Below are positions 1 to 12,524 of a DNA stretch of 64,000 nucleotides, in pieces (the first letter of the stretch is position 1; every line of letters begins with the position of its first letter). Source of the stretch: Protula sp. h YS-2021 (Eukaryota > Annelida > Polychaeta > Sabellida > Serpulidae); contig OX457028.1 in the NCBI GenBank assembly GCA_949752745.1, positions 27,368,645-27,432,644 of the forward strand, written 5' to 3'. The notes beneath the pieces were generated by a model that saw nothing but the letters and a program-made list of their open reading frames with translations, searched no databases and was not told the DNA's origin. The translations under genes were made by a program, and so were the position numbers.

Positions 1-282
1 CCCGCATTCTTAGATCCCAAGCGCCATCCTACCCCGCATTCTGCATGTACAGTCGATCGATTTTAATTCGTGCACACTTCATTCGCTCTATCGCCTTAAT
101 TTTACCACTGTTCTGGCGCCATTTGTTTCAGTGCATTTAAATCCAGATTACTCGTACTTTCGGATAATTCGAACCATTTTTGCCATTTACAAGTGGTACT
201 GATTGACGAGCATCTAGCTGTATAGGCATCCCTGGCATGAAACTTCTATTCAACCAAAACAAGAACTTTGCTGTTTTTGTAG

Positions 283-392
283 CAAAAACGTTGAAGAAAA
301 TAGTGATGCTGTTGAAATTGATCTCAAGATTGCGGACAGAAAAGAGGGAGAAAATGTGGAGTGTGAGATCACATCCGGTGACCATGCCGAGC
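283..392 (+). CDS. Cadherin exon a: start of a cadherin repeat
   Basis: The acceptor follows a T-rich tract (tttttgtag) and the donor is gtaagt. The frame reads VEENSDAVEIDLKIADR, then EGENVECEITSGDH. The EN and SGD positions match the first half of an extracellular cadherin repeat, though it is not a textbook copy. The exon ends in phase 1, which joins exactly to the exon at 1128. Exons further upstream must lie outside the window. Confidence 0.65.
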
Positions 393-3300
393 GTAAGTGG
401 CCTTTTACGTGGTACGGGAAGTCTGAGGGCGGGGGATGAATGGGGTGGGGGGGGGGGGAGCTGAGGTCCCCAGGACGTTACTAAAATACATCGCTAATTA
501 ATCAGCGCTCGTTTGAGTTTTTAAGTAACTAAAAAAAAAGAAAGAAGAAAAAGACAGTGTTAAATGTGTAAAATGCGTAAAAAATTTCCGGCAGCTGTTC
601 CAGAATTTTATTTATAGCAAACATAATTAACAGAACTACTGAGCCGTAGGCGCACGTAGTGACTCTCTGCCTTACAGGAGCATGGCCAGGAAAGTCTTCT
701 TCATGTGCAGGACCTTTAGCACACGAACACTGTAGCATTTTTTTTTTTTTTTAATTTTTAAAAGTAAAGAAAGAGTCTTTTTTCTTGTTATTTTACTGAA
801 GAAATAAGCAGCGCTTTTATTCAATAACTTAGCTCAATATTCAATAAGTAAACCTTATAAGTAAATTATTTCAGATTCAGGCTCACTTTAATCCAGCATC
901 GAGGTGGCTTAAAATTAAGTATAGTTGAATATGAAAGCTGGTTACGTTTTTTCTTCTCTAATAATGTTTGAATTAATTTATTTTACTAATCTAAATCGCT
1001 GCACACACACAGAGTCATGCACGCACCGGAGCTGTCCTTATTGATCAGTTTAAACCCATATTTTGAGCAAATGAGCACAAATGAAACTCAAATTTGAAGC
1101 TTATTTTAGGTAGGAGTTTGAGCTGAGTTAGTGAATATGGGCGGGTGGATGTTGTTGCTTTCGAAGTGTTCCACGTCGAGTACAGCAGTGACAAGGAGGC
1201 GTGCGTTCTGACGAGCAGGGCGGAGCTGGATCATGAGGTGGCCGAGAGCTACGAGCTCTACGTCACTGTGTCGTACGTCTCTCAGGATCTCAACAACAGG
1301 AAGAGGCGGCAAGGTCAGTCCTACGCCTCCCACTTCTTCTGTAGTTAGGGAAAACAGGAGCTAGCGATTTCCATTTTAAATTTTGCCCAAAAAATCGGAA
1401 AAATTTTGATTGAAATGCCAAATAAAAGGTGAATAAAAAATACTTGATTTTTTAAGTAAAAATTAACAACGCTTTCAGTTTGTCATGTCACTGTCTAGAA
1501 ATAAAACGGCAGAGCAGCGCCACATGCATCAGTCGCTATACCAGTATGGCGGTGTTCCGTCTCCATAGAAACATTCTGAAAATTAGTTTCCAGTTGATGT
1601 AAATTGTGTGACATTTCTTGTTGTGACACTAATGTGACAGGGAGTGCAATGTGCTGCATTGACGTGACAGTTCTTTGGGTTCTTTTTTACCGTACACTCT
1701 CAGCGTGGCGCGAAAATCCGTGACGCATTGCAGCATCTATGGATATGCTGTGTGCTTATAATTCGGCCTTCAAAAACATAATTTATGCATTAACACGAAC
1801 AGTTCCTTCAGCTCCGTGCTCAAATTGTTTGTCATTCCTCAGCGATACTTCGAATATTCGATATCTAGTACACTTTGCTTCGGGCCGGTTAATCGACTAA
1901 TCGATTAATCGATTGCGTACTCTATCATGTTACAGCAACCGAACAGCGCACTGTACGCGTCATCATAGAGGTGCAGGATGTCAACGACAACCCGCCTGTC
2001 TTCCACACCCCTAAATACTACACGACGGGTTTGAGGAACTACATCATCACTGCTATCGATTTTAACTCGGTTCCTCTCACTATAGTGTATAGGCTTGAAG
2101 TGAGTGAAAACTAGAGTTGTTCCGTTGAATAATTCAAGAAAAACACCATGCAGATCTGTCACGAAAAAAAATAATCTAACACTGTGTTAGTAGTTAAAAA
2201 TTTCGATGTACGTAAATCCTGTTGCAGGGAGTTACGATCTGTTGTTTTAGTTTCTTCAGTAACACGCAGACAGCTGGGTACCATGGATCTGACTTAGTCA
2301 CAGTCAACTATTGCTCACAATTAACACCAGAACTGTATAGATATAGATATAAACTTACACTGTGTATGCATACAATATATACAAATGACTCGCAAGTAGA
2401 ATGACTTCTGAATAGTGTCACTACAAAACAGACTGCACAAAAAAGTAAAAAAAAAAAATCTTCGACTACGTCTAAGTACGAAAGACCGGCAATGAAGCAT
2501 CTTGAAGGAAATGAGCCTGCCGGTCTTTCGTATCTAAGGCATTACTTCATTCTTAGAATATATGTTTTTTTAACTGTATTTCTTTTGACGTGGCAGGCTA
2601 CAGATGCAGACAGCGGGGATAACGCCCGAGTGGTGTATCACATTGCCACACAGGCCCAGGGCGCCACCCCGTTGCCGTTCAATGTCAACCCCACCAGCGG
2701 CGAGATTTTCACGACGCGTGAATTCACCGACTCGGATCTGGATCGCTATAATTTCGATGTGTATTCGGATAATGGGGCCATGGGGATGTCGTCTGACGAA
2801 GCCTTTGTAGTGGTCTGTATTGGTTGCATATTTCCTTGCATTTTTCTCTCTTTGTTTCAAATACTAAAAGTGACTGTCATTTTTAAGTTCCGATGTATTC
2901 TTGGTGAAATTTCCAGATAAAAAATATGTAAGTACATCAAAGCTACTACTCCTAATTACAGTAAAGCTAGTACTTCGAAGTACAGCAACCCTAGTATTCC
3001 TAAGCACATCGAAGATATTACTCCTAAGTACAGCAAAGCTAGTACCCCTAAGTGTAGCAAAGCTAGTAATCCTAAGTGCAGCTAAGCTAGCACTCCTAAG
3101 TACAGCAAAGCTAGTACTACTAATAAAGTACAGCAAAGGTAGTCCTGATTGCAGCAAAGCTAGTACTCCCAAGTAAAGCCAAGCTTGTACTCCTAAGTAC
3201 AGCAAACGTAGTACTCCTAAGTGCATCAAAGCTAGTACTCCGAAGCACAGCAAAGCTACTAATGCTAATTATAACAAAGCTAGTACTACTAAGTACAGCA

Positions 3301-6300
3301 AAGCTAGTACTACTAAGTATAGCAAAGCTGGTACTCATGAGTACACTGGATATAAAAGCCTTCTGTATGTCAAACTTGTCATCCGAAAAAAAGGTTTGTT
3401 CGTGTCAGTAGGAAAATATGTAAAGGCGTGTTTTGTGTTACATTTTTTCTAGGTTAATCTTATCAAGGACAATCATAGGATGGTGTTATCGATTCGAGAT
3501 AAGACTCCATCACAGCTTGATAACAGCAGGCAATATCTCACAAAGTAAGTGAAAAACTTAACAGGAAAATTTAAACAAAAATGTAACCAGTATTAGTAAC
3601 ATGGACACTTGTATTTTTCGATTTGAATTTCCTTGTCAAGCCTAGAAATAAAAAGTAATAATTTAGAGCGTAAATTTTTTTCAAAGGTTGCAAGAAATTT
3701 TTTGGAGATACATATCTTAGGAAATATGCTTATCGCATTCTTTTGTTTTTTACAGCCTTCTACAAAATCTCACCAATCACATCATTATCATAGAGAAGAT
3801 GACGTCACGGCATAAAAATAATAATCCAAACTCAGCCGTCATTGGGTAATCTTTTCTCTTTTCTTTTTTCTTTCTTTTAGTTATTTATTGTTTTCGTCTA
3901 TTTTTTTCAGCCATTGACCGCCATTTTAGTAACAATTAGAATTTTAAAAAGGTGATTTTGGTTTGCTCAAAGCTCATACTCACGTTGGAATAGGACGGCC
4001 AAAAGATTATTGCCTTCCTTGTCATGTTGTCGTACATTTGATGTAGCTGCTACAACACTGCTATACAGTCAGGACCTTGTAACCTTATTGTTCCCGCTCC
4101 TATTATTCATGTTCCTATTATACAGGTTATTAATGAATACTTCTTCGAAATCTCCATCCCTCCCCCTCCCCCCCCCTCCTGCCTAAGGCAACCTAGATCA
4201 TACTTAGATGACAAAAGGAAAACCATTCTAGAAATACGGCAGAGTCCCTTGTAGTTCTTCTCTGCGTGGATGCTGGAAATGCACAAAGGGTAATTTTCGG
4301 GGCCCCAGGGGCCGTATTACCTGTCAAGTGCTCCCTGGAACCATGTCACCTGTCCTCTCCCCCCCCCCCACCATCCCCTCCTCCCCCCCCCCCCCCCCCC
4401 TCGAATACTTCAACGCTTAGCTTTCATGCATCTATAGATTCCTTCTCTTATGTACAATAAAGCTACAGGGCCTCTTTATTTAACACTTGACAAGTCTTTA
4501 ACTTGGTCAAGGCTTATATGAATTTGTGCGGGCAGCCGTTGGTGCTTTTTTTTTCTTGACAGTAAAAATTCATTTTCTTGTCTCAGCTTCTTCTCTGACA
4601 CTACAGGCCCTAGGACCACGAAACTTTGTACTTATATAGAACTTGATTTGAGGGTGTGCATCCCGCCTTTTTTGTCTACGATCGTTTTCATGCGAACACA
4701 GCTGATTTTAGAATAGATAAATACAGCTTATTTACAAGCAAAGTAACGGTTGGGCAAAACAGCACAGCTTATGCGCATTACGCGAGCTCTCCCTAAACAG
4801 AGAAAAAGTGCTAGTCCGTTCAATCAATAAAGCCGTTGAGCCAACATATCCAAGCAGATGAACCTTATAAGCCTCATACGTGCTGCGCTATAAGCTCTGT
4901 ACTTAGTTGTATTACAGACTATGCGGCTTGTAAAAAAAAAAAGCAAAAAAAAAACTTCATTTTGTTCAAGAAATAATAAGCCCTTCCAAGAAATTTTTTT
5001 CACTTTTAATGTCTGTCAAGTGTTGAAGATTTCGCTTGCGAAATGCGGTTCTGGTTTGATATTGCGGTGATATACAGGGAGAATTGTGTTGTACAGGAGC
5101 CAGCTGCCACCCCACCCATCTTACTTTAGTTTTCAGTTCTTTTTCAAACATAGTGAGATTTCATAAAAATGAGTTTCTAACACCTAACACGATTCCTGCA
5201 CTGCCTAGTTTTTTTTCCGTTTGACCAGTTTTTTTCGTTTGACCAGTTTTTTAACGACAAATAGCACGGGCCACAAGCGATCGTGACCGCCGTGCGGTTA
5301 ACCACGCCCCCTTCACCCCATTCTCACGATTTGTTTTAGCTCTACTACTGAACGTTATCAAGTGTCTAGCGTGTTTTTAATGAAAAGAAAAGAGCATGAC
5401 TGGTATTTGTGTGGAAATCTATGTCTCATGATTGCTGTATAATTTCTTGTAATTTCCTGTGCTGCGGGTTTTATGACAGGAATAATTCCTGTGCAGAAGT
5501 GCACTGCACTCTGTTTTAGAACTTTCTAAGGGAGGCCAGAACTGGCGAGTTCAGTGCTTATGAAGAAATCAAGGCTAAGATTCGGTTAGAGAACGAGCCT
5601 ATTGGAGCCCATGTCTTTGTGTAAACAAACATAATATTCTCCCAGTGCGCACTCTGAAACATGAACTACATGAACAAATCATTGTTATCTTTCGGGTGAA
5701 GTAGTAATTTAGTGAAAAAGTCTTTAATAACACAAGCGTAATTTCAATTAGATACCTTTGATTTCAGAACCGACATCACATTTGTGGTGATAGACAAAGA
5801 GTCGCTGGCCTTACTTACCAGAGACAGCGATGCCGTGCAGCGGTAAGCGACTGGTCACCCGAGCCTGAAATAACACAGAACCCCCCCCCCCCACCCCCAC
5901 CCCCGCAAAAAACAAAGCTTTCCGTGCGTCGATTTGAAAAAATATGTGCGTTTCATGGCAATTTCTATGAGAGGTTATATTAAATGAAATGCATAAGCAC
6001 CTGGTAATGTAAGAACGTTGCATTTATGCATGTTTATGCCGTTGTGTTTCTGCATGTTTATGCCGTTGTGTTTTTGTATGTTATGTCGTTGTGTTTCTGC
6101 ATGTTTATGCCGTTGTGTTTCTGCATGTTTATGCCGTTGTGTTTCTGCATGTTTATGTCGTTGTGTTTCTGCATGTTTATGTCGTTGTGTTTCTGCATGT
6201 TTATGCCGTTGTGATTCGGCATGTTTATGCCGTCGTGTTTCTGCATGTTTATGCCGTTGTGATTCGGCATGTTTATGCTGTCGTGTTTCCGCATGTTTAT

Positions 6301-9300
6301 GCCGTTGTGATTCGGCATGTTTATGCCGTTGTGTTTCTGCATGTGCATCTCGTTGTGTTTTTTTGCATGTTTATGTCGTTGTGTTTCTGCATGTTTATGC
6401 CGTTGTGTTTCTGCATGTTTATGCCGTTGTGATTCGGCATGTTTATGCCGTCGTGTTTCTGCATGTTTATGCCGTTGTGATTCGGCATGTTTATGCCGTC
6501 GTGTTTCTGCATGTTTATGCCGTTGTGATTCGGCATGTTTATGCCGTCGTGTTTCTGCATGTTTATGCCGTTGTGATTCGGCATGTTTATGCCGTCGTGT
6601 TTCTGCATGTTTATGCCGTTGTGATTCGGCATGTTTATGCCGTTGTGTTTCTACATGTTTATGCCGTTGTGTTCCTGCATGTTTATGCCGTTGTGTTCCT
6701 GCATGTTTATGCCGTTGTGTTTCTGTATGTTTATGCCGTTGTGTTTCTGCATGTTTATGCCGTTGTGTTCCTGCATGTTTATGCCGTTGTATTTCTGTAT
6801 GTTTATGCCGTTGTGTTTCTACATGTTTATGCCGTTGTGTTCCTGCATGTTTATGCCGTTGTGTTTCTGTATGTTTATGCCGTTGTGTTTCTGCATGTTT
6901 ATGCCGTTGTGTTCCTGCATGTTTATGCCGTTGTGATTCGGCATGTTTATGCCGTTGTGTTTCTGTATATGTATGCCGCTATGCCGTGCATATTTACTCA
7001 GCATCAGGAACTGGTTGCTGAAATAGTAGCGCGCTACAAGTGCGCCCAAAAAATTAAATTGTTGCTCAGAAATGATTAGTTTGAGATGGAATTGAAAAAA
7101 AAGCAAAATATTACTGCTTGTAGAAAACCATATTTAATAGAATACCATGAAAAAAAGATATACATAAAAACCATCGCTGAATTCTGACATCACTGCATGA
7201 TGCTGGCATTAACTATTTTACATCATTCAACATTAAAAAGAAAGCAGCCATTATTTGGACAGAAAGGAAAAGAAAGCACAGTACAGCGTGCTGTGAGTTA
7301 ATCCCTGTTAAGGCTCGCACGTTGATTACTCCCTATGTTTCAGGTCCTTCCTGGGAGCAAACGCCCAACGTCAAATCAACACGACCCTGATCGGAAACGA
7401 ACTGGGCGTAGTAGAAGCGATCAGCACCGAATCGAAGCGGAGCATATCGGATCTGCGGGAGCAGACGTACAAGTCCTTCTCCGAGGCGCCCTGGATCGCT
7501 CTGGTCGCCATCGCCGGACTTATGATTCTTTTCATGGCCATCGCCATTTTGGTGATTTGTATTTCCTGGTGCAGGTGAGTCTAAAACGAGTCATTCCTAT
7601 TTATGTAGTTATTTTTTATTCAGTTGTGTAGTTAATTTTGTTTCTTTTTACAGGTACAAAAACAAATAGAACGTAGTTTAATTTGTGGTATTACTTTAGA
7701 ATGACTGAGTCGGTGTATAAGTGTAGTTGGTTGCATGGGTGTATTTGGTGGTATGGGTATAGCTGGTTGTATGGGTGTAGTTGTTTGTATGGGGTGTAGT
7801 TGGTTGTATGGGTGTAGTTTGTTGTATGGGTATAAAAAGTTGGTTGTATGGATGTAGTTGGTTGTATGGGTGTAGTTGGTTGTATAGGTATAAGTTGGTT
7901 GTATGGATTCAGCACATCTGCTCTTGTTATGAGCACGACGAGGATGTCGGTTTCTGTTGTAACGGCAGGGTAGGAGGGGGTGGTGTGAGGGGTGAGGGGG
8001 GTTGGTGACCCAGTACGTGTATCGTCACATGAGAGTATTAAACTGAGCTGATGACTCGTGCCGCCATAGGTAGTTTGTTGAAACGCCGAATTTGGATATT
8101 TATAAATTTCATCCTAATCACATCCTAAAAATAGCTCAAAAAGATACTAAAAACAACCCCAAATATCTAAAAACGCACTAAAAAGTAGAAAAAATTGGGA
8201 AATAGCCTTGATATTTTGAACTTGATCATGACACAAATCGACAATTATCTATCTGATACGTATTGGACTTGAAAGGAACGGCTTTAGAATCCTTTGAATT
8301 CTTTTAATCATGATTCTAGCACTGACATAGTATGGTAGATCTATAGTGTGAATAGCCCCTTGCCAGATAAAATAATAATATATTAACAATGTTCGTAATC
8401 AACACAAAGTTTTAGTGCTCCTCATTAGAATAGAGTTTTTTTCGGATGCAGTAATGTAGAAGGATGTTAAATATGGCCCGCTTATACACGTGTCCCTGTG
8501 TGACGTCATAGAGCGAGTAGCTCCGCTGTCGGGATACTTCTTCTAATAACATATCTGCAGATAAATAAATAAATAAAAATTTAAAAAATACATAAATAAT
8601 TTTAAACTAAAAGCTTTATTTTTATATCAAAGATGTTTGCACCCTAACTTTTATTGGTCTGTTGGTTTGGGAACAGAATGTGCTCTTGATTTCGTGCGAT
8701 TTGTGTGCGGTGTGGGGCGATATTGTCCGCATTAGAACTGCTTTTGATTCGAATGCCGTTTTTTCTGTCGCCGAGTAAAATGTGGGGAATCGTGAAAAAG
8801 CACTGGTTGTTATAAGGCCACTGTTAGATATATATAGTTATTGCGTTGAAAGAAAAGCAGTGTAATTTCTTTATTAAAGATACAGAAAACTCCCAAAACA
8901 GACCCGTATAGCGGCAACACAAGTGGAGTACCCCTCTGAGAGTAGTGACTCCAGGTATAACCAGGCATATACCTGAATCCGCATCCCCCCCCCCCCCCCA
9001 GGCGGATTCGCTTTCAAAAGTGCTGACGTCATGTAGACAGAGCACTTTTAAGCCAACAAATTAGAATGCTTTTGGTTTATACGTTTTTAACAGGCTGTTT
9101 TCCCTTTTTACTTGAGACATGGCCCTGATTCGCATGACACGGTTCTCAACTGTGCACTTATGTTTATTTATTATTGCTGCGTAACAATTCCAAGAACAGT
9201 CAATAATATTTCATAATTTTTAATCGTTTTGACTGTTAAGCTTATGATTAAACCAATAACCAGGTATCTGCGCATTGCGCAAGACTTTTCAGGTACGCGT

Positions 9301-12300
9301 GCCAGCCGTCTTGACACTAAATTGCATGCGCATCTTGTAACCAATCACAGCCGTTCTTACATCAACCGCGCGCACATAGCAGCGAATAAAACGTCAATGC
9401 ACAAGCTACACAAAAAATGGAGGCGGATAGGAAGAATCCTTTAAAATATTTCGTGGGATAAAATTTGAAAAATAAACAGCACCTCAATATGAAATATCGA
9501 CCTTGTCACTGCGATGTTATTTTGAGCGCTTCACGTAAATCAGTGATGTCACTGCGGCGCCATATTGACGTCCCTGTAAGTTCTTCTTTCCAGACAGCAC
9601 GATCTTTTAGGGTGACAGGGGGAATTCAGTTTCCCAATTTATCCAAAGATTTTTGGTTAATTTATTGAAGTTAAGGACTCTTTCGATTAGGTGTGACCAA
9701 ATCAAAGTTAAGATCTGTTCGAATTTCATGAAAATGAGTGATTCTTTCGATGTTCATATGTTTACACATTGTTTTTCAAAGCAGTCCCTCTTCTCGCCCT
9801 CCCCCCTCCCCCTCCCTACCTCCAAAATGGCTTGTAGTTTTTGTTAAGCGGTCATTTTGGTTGATTTTTTCTATTTTCGAAAGCAGCAACGCACCGATTT
9901 CGAGACCAAAAATACTCACTGACCTCATCCCTAAAGTGGCCTATTTATGTAATTGCCCTTCACTCGCACCTTAGCTCGCCTCTGGCATTACTATAATTAG
10001 CCACTCTTCTATGAATCTTGGTAAGTCACGATCCGAGCACTGTACGTGTGTTCATCCCATTGTACTACAAGAAACATTGGTCATGTCTACAATACTTACA
10101 GATATAGAAAGCATCCTGAGAAAAAGAGCCACTATGCTGCAAATATATCCAGTGGCCCTCCCTCAACCAAGGCATACAGCGACGCCATGTTCATCGAGCC
10201 GCCAAGCTTCCTCAAAGAATATGAAACTCAGGTACAACTCTGAATATGTATCGTTTGAAAAAGAGTATTTGATAGAGTATTTCTAGCTGTTCAAAAATTG
10301 TCCGAAAAGTTGTTTTTTGATGTGTGCGACATTTGAACTTAATGTGGCTAGAAGTTCATGGACATACAGCGAAAGAGGGAAAATGTCGGAACTGTTCAGT
10401 AGCCATAAGAGCCATGACAGACATGTCAGACATGACAGTCATGACAGCCATGACAGACATGACAACCATGTCAGACATAACAGCCATGTCAGACATGACA
10501 GCCATGAAGTCATGACAGCCATGACAGTCATGACAGATATGACAGTCATGCCAGACATGACAGCCATGTCAGACATAACAGTCATGTCAGATATGACAGC
10601 CATGTCAGACATGACAGCCATGAAGTCATGTCAGACATGGCAGCCATAACAGTCATGTCAGACATGACAACCATAACAGCCATGGCAGTCATGGCTTTTA
10701 CACGACATACTTATGACTTTTACACACGACAATCGTGACGATTACAATTGACAGTCATGACTTTTACAATCGTGACTTTTACAGTTTACTATGGTATGTA
10801 ATTTTGCCTATATTATCAATATATAGGTAGTTACCCTGGCATTTGATTCTCCCTACATTATCTCTATGACGGTGTTTACCATGACATGTCATTCTCCCCA
10901 CATTATCTCTATGAAGGTGTTTACCATGACATGTGATTCTTCCAACATTGTCCATGTAGAGGTGTTTACCATGTAGAGGTGTTTACCATGACATGTGATT
11001 GTCCCTACATTGTCCATGTAGAAGTGTTTACCCTGACATGTAATTCTCCCGAAATTATTTATATGAAGGTGTTTACCGTGACATGCGATTCTTCCTACAT
11101 TTTCTAAAAAAAGGTGTTTACCGTGATATGTGATTTTCCCCACATTGCCGCTATGAAGGTGTTTACCATGACATGTGATTCTCCCCACATTATCTCTATG
11201 ACGGTGTTTACCATGACATGTGATTCTCCCCACATTATCTCTATGACTGTGTTTACCATGACATGTGATTCTCCCCACATTATCTCTATGACGGTGTTTA
11301 CCATGACATGTGATTCTCCCCACATTATCTCTATGACGGTGTTTACCATGACATGTGATTCTCCCCACATTATCTCTATGACGGTGTTTACCATGACATG
11401 TGATTCTCCCCACCTTATCTCTATGACGGTGTTTACCAGGACATGTGATTCTCCCCGCATTGTCTATATGAATGTGTTTACCAGGACATGTGATTCTCCC
11501 CGCATTGTCTATATGAATGTGTTTACCATGACATGTGAGTCTCCCCACATTGTTTATATGAAGGCGTTTAACGCATTGACTGTCCACACAGAGCTTAGCC
11601 ATGTACGTGCCGCCGGACGAGCCTGTACAGGAGCAGGGGGAGGTGAACATGAGCTTCAGGCCTGACGGCGTGCAGACCGGACTCACCTCGGCCCAGCAGC
11701 CCCCCGGCGCCGAGGCGTCTCCGCCCGTGTCACGGACCAGCTCTGAACGCCAGTCACAGGCCAGTACGCTGCCTGCGGACAATAACTACGCCGGCGTCGC
11801 CTCCGTTAATCCTATTTATCAAAGGTAAGCCCAGTGTTTAATTCAATGTTTTTTTTGTTTTTTTTTATTTTCTTATTTATTTATTTTTTTAAATTAGAAA
11901 ACCACCATACGGTCGATGAACGAATATGTGGGGCGCATTTAGAATCAGTTTGTTTATCACTGTTGTACTTGTTCCCGGGCAATCAAATGTAAAATGTACC
12001 ACCCTTGTCTTGTTTGCGACCCCTTTTTCCATCCCTGTCAATCATAACAGACCATGTTTTTGTGGTCTTATGCGTGCAGCGAAATTCGTTGGTTTTCGAA
12101 TGACCTTAGATTATTTCAAAATATGAAAACGGTATTTGAGTTCTAGTCTGTAGTCTGCAACTGCTTAAACCCAGCTTAAACCCATAATAAAAAAAAGCTT
12201 AGTTCCCTACTGAAATCACTATTTATTCACTAATATATGCCGGTTACTGCAAGATTTATATATGTATAAATGTGGGTGCTAAGGCAAGGTTAAATGTGAC

Positions 12301-12484
12301 GTAAGTTTCCACGTGTATTTAAGGCAGAATGTGCGTTATATGTGAGCGTGGTTAAATTGAACCTTGTAATACTTTTCTAAAATTTCAAGCAGCGGTATCA
12401 AAGCGTTTCATTTTGGAATTGATAGCGAAAGCGACAACGAATCCGAGATCACAATTGAAGTGAAACTATAGTGGATAGGTAACG

Positions 12485-12524
<40 letters not shown>

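Noticed and set aside
2222..2404. Candidate missing cadherin exon (ELRSVVLVSS) at 2228-2258
   Set aside because: It would end ..VVLVSS before ATDAD, but its start phase does not match exon 1936-2028 and the conserved G-T-x-V pattern is absent.
6018..6980. CRISPR array
   Set aside because: Units are directly adjacent, without unique spacers of constant length, and the context is an animal gene intron. The same applies to the other tandem arrays.
6018..7079. Frames of up to 353 codons giving Cys/Arg or Val/Tyr-rich repetitive proteins
   Set aside because: They arise in several frames of both strands from a stop-free 24-bp tandem repeat that lies between two proven cadherin exons. There is no splice or start context.
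10889..11782. Minus-strand frame of 297 codons with a GRITCHGKHRHRDNV-type repeat
   Set aside because: Produced by the 45-bp minisatellite and running antisense through a real cadherin exon. Other frames are equally open.
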